NCBI GenBank assembly: GCA_021740745.1
Contig: JAIOZF010000015.1
Coordinates: 1-48,288, forward strand
DNA length: 48,288 bases
DNA from: Crocinitomicaceae bacterium
GTDB taxonomy: Bacteria > Bacteroidota > Bacteroidia > Flavobacteriales_D > Crocinitomicaceae
Direction of reading: 5' to 3'
Shown here piece by piece: positions 44,172 through 48,288 of this stretch; position 1 is the stretch's first letter, and the number at the start of each line of letters is the position of its first letter. The notes under the pieces are model-generated. The model was not told the origin of the DNA, did not search any database, and worked only from the letters and a program-made list of their open reading frames with translations. The position numbers and the translations under genes are program-made.

Positions 44172-45886
44172 TGAAATTAGTTGCTTTGCATATCACCCTT
44201 TTACTTTCGGCACTTACATGTTTGTGTCAGAAGCCAATGGTTTTACTTGATGTAAGTCCCAAAGACGGTGAGGTAGGAGAAATCCTGACAATCACTATTA
44301 AATCCAACGTTCAAGGAGAATTAAATGTCGAAATGCCTTCAGGTTTCGTGCATGGTTACAATGTGTTGAATGGAATGGAGCAGGAAATGGATTACAATAC
44401 AGGGAAATTAGTCACTTATTATTACATGTCACAAACTGGCGCTATGAACAAAGAAGGAAGTTTCTCCTTTGGTCCAGCATACATTAAAAAAGGAAATAAA
44501 GTCTATCGTTCCAATAAAGTAACGGTAAATATCAAAAAGGAACAACAAGAAAATCATACAGGCACAAACATTTCAGCAAAACAATTACGTCAACCTGCAT
44601 TCGGTGTGATTGAGACATCTAAGTCTTCAATTTATGAAGGGGAACCCTTAATTGTAAATGCAAAGATCTATTCGCGTTTCCGTCCTACTGAATTGGAAAA
44701 CTATGAAAGTTATTCACTCAATGGAGTGGTTGATAAGCATGATATTGGCAATGCACAACGCATTTTTTACGAAGAAATCAAAATAAAAGGTATCACGCTG
44801 AATACCTTCACACATGATAAAAAGGTGGTTTTTCCGACAGGGACAGGTAAGACAGATATTGAACCATTTAAATTGATTTTACGCCGGAATTTTGAGAGTA
44901 TTCCTTTGACATCCGCTGAAACAACCTTCGAAATCAAACCCTTGCCTGGAAATGCGCCAAAAGATTTTACGGGTGGTGTGGGAACGTACTCTATTTCAAG
45001 AAAACTTGGTCAAGCTAATCTGAAACAAGGTGATGTTTTCACCTTAGTAGTTGAGGTAACGGGAATTGGAAATTTGCATAATATTCATGAACCAAAATTA
45101 AACCTGCCGAAAGGATTTATTCTCTATGGAGATCCTATTGTTAAAGAAGACTTCGTTTTTGGCGCTCGAGGTGCAGAAGGGAAAATCACTTATGAATTCA
45201 ATGTACAAGTGACCAAATTTGGCGAATTAAATTTGACAGGTACTTCAATGTCCTACTTTGACCCTACAAAAGAACGCTACGTTACCATTCGAACAGGTGA
45301 TGACAAAATAGAAGTTGAAAAGAATGATAAATTCAATCTGACTGTTTCATCGGAAAACGAAAGTGACGAAAATCAAGCGAAGGAGGAAATCATTTCACTT
45401 CGTCCAAATGAAAATACGAAAACACCTCAATCAATGTATGGAACGAAAGCCTTCTGGATTGCCTTTGGCTCACCGCTTTGTTTAGCTTTTCTATTTGGTA
45501 TTTGGTTCAAACAAAAGAAAGAAAAGCAAGTAATTGAAGGTGCTGTTAAAAAGGCAAAATCAAGCCAGAAAGAAATTGAAGCTATTTTTGACCAGGCAAG
45601 TATATCAGCGAAATCAGGTGATCATTCAAACAGTTACCGTTTGGTTGAAAAAGGTTTACAACAAGCTATTTCAGTCTTTCTTCAATCAGAGCATTTGGTT
45701 CTCACCAACCGCAATGAATTGACACAGCAACTATCTTCCCGTAACATTGCATCAGAAAATATAAACGTACTCTTTCAATTATTAGATCGTTGTGAATATG
45801 TCCGATTTGGCTTTGGTGAAACAGCTGATAGCTCCACAACAATAGATCAAGCGAAAAATTGGGTTTCACAAAATTTACGCGGATGA
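44171..45886 (+). CDS. batD: BatD (oxygen tolerance protein)
   Basis: A 571-residue protein of the BatD family. After a signal peptide (to about TCLCQ, residue 19) comes a large periplasmic part of several Ig-like beta domains (about 25-395: ISRKLGQANLKQGDVFTLVVEVTGIGNLHNI; SMSYFDPTKERYVTI), one membrane helix (about 428-446, FWIAFGSPLCLAFLFGIWF) and a cytoplasmic helical end (ASISAKSGDHSNSYRLVEKGLQQAI). The start is the ATG at 44171, overlapping the batC stop (TAATG); an upstream TTG at 44165 is less likely. Confidence 0.9.
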   Translation: MKLVALHITLLLSALTCLCQKPMVLLDVSPKDGEVGEILTITIKSNVQGELNVEMPSGFVHGYNVLNGMEQEMDYNTGKLVTYYYMSQTGAMNKEGSFSFGPAYIKKGNKVYRSNKVTVNIKKEQQENHTGTNISAKQLRQPAFGVIETSKSSIYEGEPLIVNAKIYSRFRPTELENYESYSLNGVVDKHDIGNAQRIFYEEIKIKGITLNTFTHDKKVVFPTGTGKTDIEPFKLILRRNFESIPLTSAETTFEIKPLPGNAPKDFTGGVGTYSISRKLGQANLKQGDVFTLVVEVTGIGNLHNIHEPKLNLPKGFILYGDPIVKEDFVFGARGAEGKITYEFNVQVTKFGELNLTGTSMSYFDPTKERYVTIRTGDDKIEVEKNDKFNLTVSSENESDENQAKEEIISLRPNENTKTPQSMYGTKAFWIAFGSPLCLAFLFGIWFKQKKEKQVIEGAVKKAKSSQKEIEAIFDQASISAKSGDHSNSYRLVEKGLQQAISVFLQSEHLVLTNRNELTQQLSSRNIASENINVLFQLLDRCEYVRFGFGETADSSTTIDQAKNWVSQNLRG

Positions 45887-46608
45887 TTCGGTTTACAATT
45901 GTCTTATTCTTCGCGTTTTCATGCTTCACAAGTCTGTTGGCACAAGATTCATTCGAAAAAGGATTATACCTCGCTCAAGCAAAAAAATATACGCTTGCCA
46001 TTCGTGAATTCAAGTCCGTTTTAGAAACAAATCCAGCCAATGAATCTGCCATTTATAATCTCGGCAATTGTTATTTGCACAACAAAGAAAACGGAAAGGC
46101 AATCCTTTATTTGGAAAAATACTTAAAACTGAATCCGTCTGATGAGGAGGCAATGACCAAAATTGATCAGGCTTATTTACAATTAGGTTTAAACAAAACG
46201 TGGAAATCTCCCTATTCAACAACAGAAATACTAATTTTCCAAGTTGGACCAAATACTTGGGTTATTCTCTCTATACTGTTGAGTATTATCATGTCATGGT
46301 TGATTTTTCTTTCTTTCAAAGAAGCAAGAAAAAACACCTTAGCACTCATCCTACTCTTGTTTTTCTTAACAATTTCTTGTCTTTATAGTGCTTTCGCTGC
46401 TAAGCAATACATTGCAGACGAACGATTTGCCATTGTGACCGAAAAATCAATTCCAATTTTTGCCAATGACTTGGGTGAACTCACGCAAAACACATTAAGT
46501 GAAGGTACAAGAGTTGAATTCATTTCTATGACAAAAACCAACATCAAGGTTCGATTAGAAGGCGGAAAAACTGCCTTGATAAAATCTGCTTCAGTTGAAT
46601 TTATCTAA
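45883..46608 (+). CDS. batE: BatE, TPR and SH3-like protein
   Basis: A 241-residue protein: signal peptide (to about SLLAQ, residue 21), two TPR units (FEKGLYLAQAKKYTLAIREFKSVLETNPANESAIYNLGNCYL...), two membrane segments (about 115-170) and a C-terminal SH3-like domain (FAIVTEKSIPIFANDLGELTQNTLSEGTRVEFIS...). The start is the ATG at 45883, overlapping the batD stop (ATGA). It is the last gene of the moxR-bat operon; 51 bp separate it from rlmN. Confidence 0.88.
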   Translation: MIRFTIVLFFAFSCFTSLLAQDSFEKGLYLAQAKKYTLAIREFKSVLETNPANESAIYNLGNCYLHNKENGKAILYLEKYLKLNPSDEEAMTKIDQAYLQLGLNKTWKSPYSTTEILIFQVGPNTWVILSILLSIIMSWLIFLSFKEARKNTLALILLLFFLTISCLYSAFAAKQYIADERFAIVTEKSIPIFANDLGELTQNTLSEGTRVEFISMTKTNIKVRLEGGKTALIKSASVEFI

Positions 46609-46646
46609 GGAGGTGCATAAATCCTATCATTCTCCTTTGTTTTCCT

Positions 46647-46654
46647 TAATTTTG
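46647..46654 (+). promoter_or_regulatory. -7 promoter element before rlmN
   Basis: TAATTTTG matches TAnnTTTG and lies 5 bases before the rlmN ATG. No clear -33 box is present, so rlmN may also be read from the bat operon. Confidence 0.35.
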
Positions 46655-46659
46655 CAACA

Positions 46660-47733
46660 ATGACTGACAAGAAGGTAAATATTCGCAACCTCACTTTAAG
46701 TGAAATCAAACATCATTTGGAAGAAATGGGAGAAAAAGGCTTCCGTGCAAAACAAGTGTATGAATGGTTATGGAAGAAAGATGCTACCAATTTCGAAGAG
46801 ATGTCCAGTCTTGGGAAAGATTTACGCCAAAAATTGGATGAAATCTTTTTTATTGATCACATACAATTAGATGATCAACAAATCAGCTCGGACAAGACCA
46901 TAAAATGTGCCTTTTCAGTTGGTGAAAACAAGGTGGTTGAAGGAGTATTAATCCCAACAACATCTCGCACAACAGCTTGTATATCATCACAAGTTGGATG
47001 TAGTTTGTCGTGCACATTTTGTGCAACTGGACGCTTAAAACTAATGCGTAATTTAACGGCAGGTGAAATTGTTGACCAGGTTGTTTATTTGAAAAATCAA
47101 GCAGAAGGTCGTTACAATACCCCATTGACCAATATTGTTTATATGGGAATGGGTGAGCCTTTGTTGAATTACAAAAATGTACTTCGTTCTGTTGAATTAA
47201 TCACTTCAGAAGAAGGCTTGGGTATGTCGCCTAAAAGAATTACTGTTTCAACTGCTGGAATTGCCAAAATGATTCGCAAGTTAGGAGACGATGAGGTAAA
47301 ATTCAACTTAGCTCTTTCTTTACATGCTGCGAATGATAAAAAACGCAGTCACATTATGGAAATCAACGATTCAAATAATCTAGCTGAATTGGCGGATGCC
47401 CTGCGTTATTTCCACCAAAAGACCGATTCACGCGTTACGTTTGAGTACATTATTTTCAAGGATTTCAACGATAAAATTGAGGATGCACGAGAATTGGCAG
47501 ACTTTGCGAAATGTGTTCCATGTAAAATCAATATTATTGAGTACAACCCAATCGACGATAGTGAATTTCAACAAGCGGATAAAAATAAAGTTGATGCTTT
47601 TGCCGCCTATATTGAATCCAAAAACTTAGTAGTTAATGTCCGCAGAAGTCGCGGTAAAGACATTGATGCTGCCTGTGGACAATTGGCGAATAAAAACAAA
47701 GCTATTCAAAAAGAAATGAGGGTTTTGAAGTAA
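46660..47733 (+). CDS. rlmN: Dual-specificity RNA methyltransferase RlmN
   Basis: A radical-SAM enzyme that methylates C2 of A2503 in 23S rRNA and A37 in some tRNAs. The 4Fe-4S motif is C114-x3-C118-x2-C121 in CSLSCTFCATG. The catalytic cysteine that becomes methylated is Cys339 in DIDAACGQL. VYMGMGEPLLNY, PKRITVSTAG and ALSLHAANDKKR are further family marks. The 357-residue length is normal. It is a housekeeping gene following the bat operon. Confidence 0.95.
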   Translation: MTDKKVNIRNLTLSEIKHHLEEMGEKGFRAKQVYEWLWKKDATNFEEMSSLGKDLRQKLDEIFFIDHIQLDDQQISSDKTIKCAFSVGENKVVEGVLIPTTSRTTACISSQVGCSLSCTFCATGRLKLMRNLTAGEIVDQVVYLKNQAEGRYNTPLTNIVYMGMGEPLLNYKNVLRSVELITSEEGLGMSPKRITVSTAGIAKMIRKLGDDEVKFNLALSLHAANDKKRSHIMEINDSNNLAELADALRYFHQKTDSRVTFEYIIFKDFNDKIEDARELADFAKCVPCKINIIEYNPIDDSEFQQADKNKVDAFAAYIESKNLVVNVRRSRGKDIDAACGQLANKNKAIQKEMRVLK

Positions 47734-47823
47734 AATTTTAGCCGTTCAAATACCTATTTCCACCCTTCTGTCAAAAATTGTAAACATTGCCTCTTTTTTC
47801 TTTCTGAAGCCTGAGCAATCTTG

Positions 47824-47831
47824 TATATTTG
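47824..47831 (+). promoter_or_regulatory. -7 promoter element before the polyprenyl synthase gene
   Basis: TATATTTG matches TAnnTTTG and lies 4 bases before the ATG at 47836, as for purK. The -33 box is not evident. Confidence 0.4.
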
Positions 47832-47835
47832 TATT

Positions 47836-48288
47836 ATGTTGACCGTAAAAGAAATGATGAAGCCAATTGAACCGGAAATTGCCGAGTTTGAAATACGTTT
47901 TCGTCAAAGTATGAAGTCAAAAGTGGCCCTTTTGGATAAAGTAACGCATTACATTATCCGCAGAAAAGGCAAGCAAATGCGTCCAATGTTCATTTTCTTA
48001 ACAGCCAAAATGCTTGGTAAGGTTAGTGATCAAACATATGACGCTGCTTCACTCGTTGAACTTTTGCACACCGCAACTCTTGTTCATGATGATGTAGTTG
48101 ACGATGCCAATGAACGACGAGGATTTTTCTCTATCAACGCCCTTTGGAAAAACAAGGTGGCAGTACTAGTAGGCGATTACATGTTGTCGCGCGTACTTTT
48201 GCTTTCCATCGAAAAGAACAATGTGCGTATGTTGGAAATTATCGCACGTGCTGTTCGGGAAATGAGTGAAGGTGAATTGCTTCAAATT
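47836..48288 (+). CDS. Polyprenyl diphosphate synthase, N-terminal part (IspB-like)
   Basis: The gene starts at the ATG at 47836 and runs off the window end after 151 codons. The first aspartate-rich motif is D85-D-V-V-D89 in LLHTATLVHDDVVDDANERRG; the KGKQMRP motif (residues 44-50) binds diphosphate. The residues before the motif (A80, T81) are small and the HTATLVHDDVVD context matches long-chain synthases such as IspB, so the product is likely a C30-C45 side chain for menaquinone rather than GGPP for carotenoids. This is inferred from motif similarity. Confidence 0.88.
   Translation, partial: MLTVKEMMKPIEPEIAEFEIRFRQSMKSKVALLDKVTHYIIRRKGKQMRPMFIFLTAKMLGKVSDQTYDAASLVELLHTATLVHDDVVDDANERRGFFSINALWKNKVAVLVGDYMLSRVLLLSIEKNNVRMLEIIARAVREMSEGELLQI

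Noticed and set aside
46606-46614. TAAGGAGGT, a strong Shine-Dalgarno-like sequence after batE
   Set aside because: No start codon follows at a suitable distance, and this phylum makes little use of such sites; probably chance overlap with the stop codon.

Overview
The window looks like a chromosomal segment of an AT-rich (roughly mid-30s % G+C by eye) Bacteroidota, most likely Flavobacteriales; a Crocinitomicaceae/Fluviicola-type organism is my inference, not proven. The basis is a type IX secretion (T9SS) type B cargo protein next to a PorP/SprF partner, a MoxR-DUF58-BatABCDE operon, a carotenoid operon headed by an ECF sigma factor, and several TAnnTTTG promoter elements (the flavobacterial -7 box). 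Coding density is high. No rRNA, tRNA, CRISPR array, insertion sequence or prophage was seen.

Layout. 1-1569 (+): tail of a U32 peptidase, a DUF983 protein and trmL. 1763-11519 (-): a run reading glycosyltransferase, outer-membrane export lipoprotein, BY-type tyrosine kinase/Wzz-like protein, rfbC and a WecA/TagO-like initiating transferase, followed by an MltD-like lytic transglycosylase and uvrA. This is a polysaccharide locus without flippase, polymerase or the other rhamnose genes. 11670-14081: convergent dacB and ddl, which cleave and make D-Ala-D-Ala. 14277-20280 (+): a 1207-residue secreted HYR-repeat protein with a T9SS type B sorting domain, its PorP/SprF-like partner and a PlsC-like acyltransferase. 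20277-23425 (-): obg, a PAP2 phosphatase and crcB in one group, adk and hpt in another. 23573-24721 (+): purK.

24722-25277 is the only long non-coding stretch. It holds an ORF remnant, a hairpin and a cluster of GTTTAAC/GTTAAAC sites in front of the carotenoid and light-protection operon (25278-30846, +): ECF sigma factor, crtI, crtB, idi, a 6-pyruvoyl-tetrahydropterin synthase-like gene, photolyase and a Bcp peroxiredoxin. These genes overlap or abut, so one co-regulated light or oxidative stress module is likely. A cupin and an SRPBCC protein follow.

31862-35409 (+): a Crp/Fnr-family regulator, a palindrome, an MBOAT O-acyltransferase and an SGNH-like partner, probably a surface-polymer acylation module. 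35523-38285: a YceI protein, a GH51 arabinofuranosidase and a small zinc-ribbon protein, with a mosaic of non-coding repeats between the last two. 38394-46608 (+): the complete aerotolerance-type operon moxR, DUF58, an extra membrane protein, batA, batB, batC, batD and batE, with overlapping genes throughout. rlmN and the first 151 codons of a long-chain polyprenyl diphosphate synthase close the window.

The parts most worth a second look are the operator-like array upstream of the carotenoid sigma factor, the pterin-photolyase link in that operon, the Crp/palindrome/MBOAT/SGNH module, and the HYR adhesin with its paired SprF-like protein.
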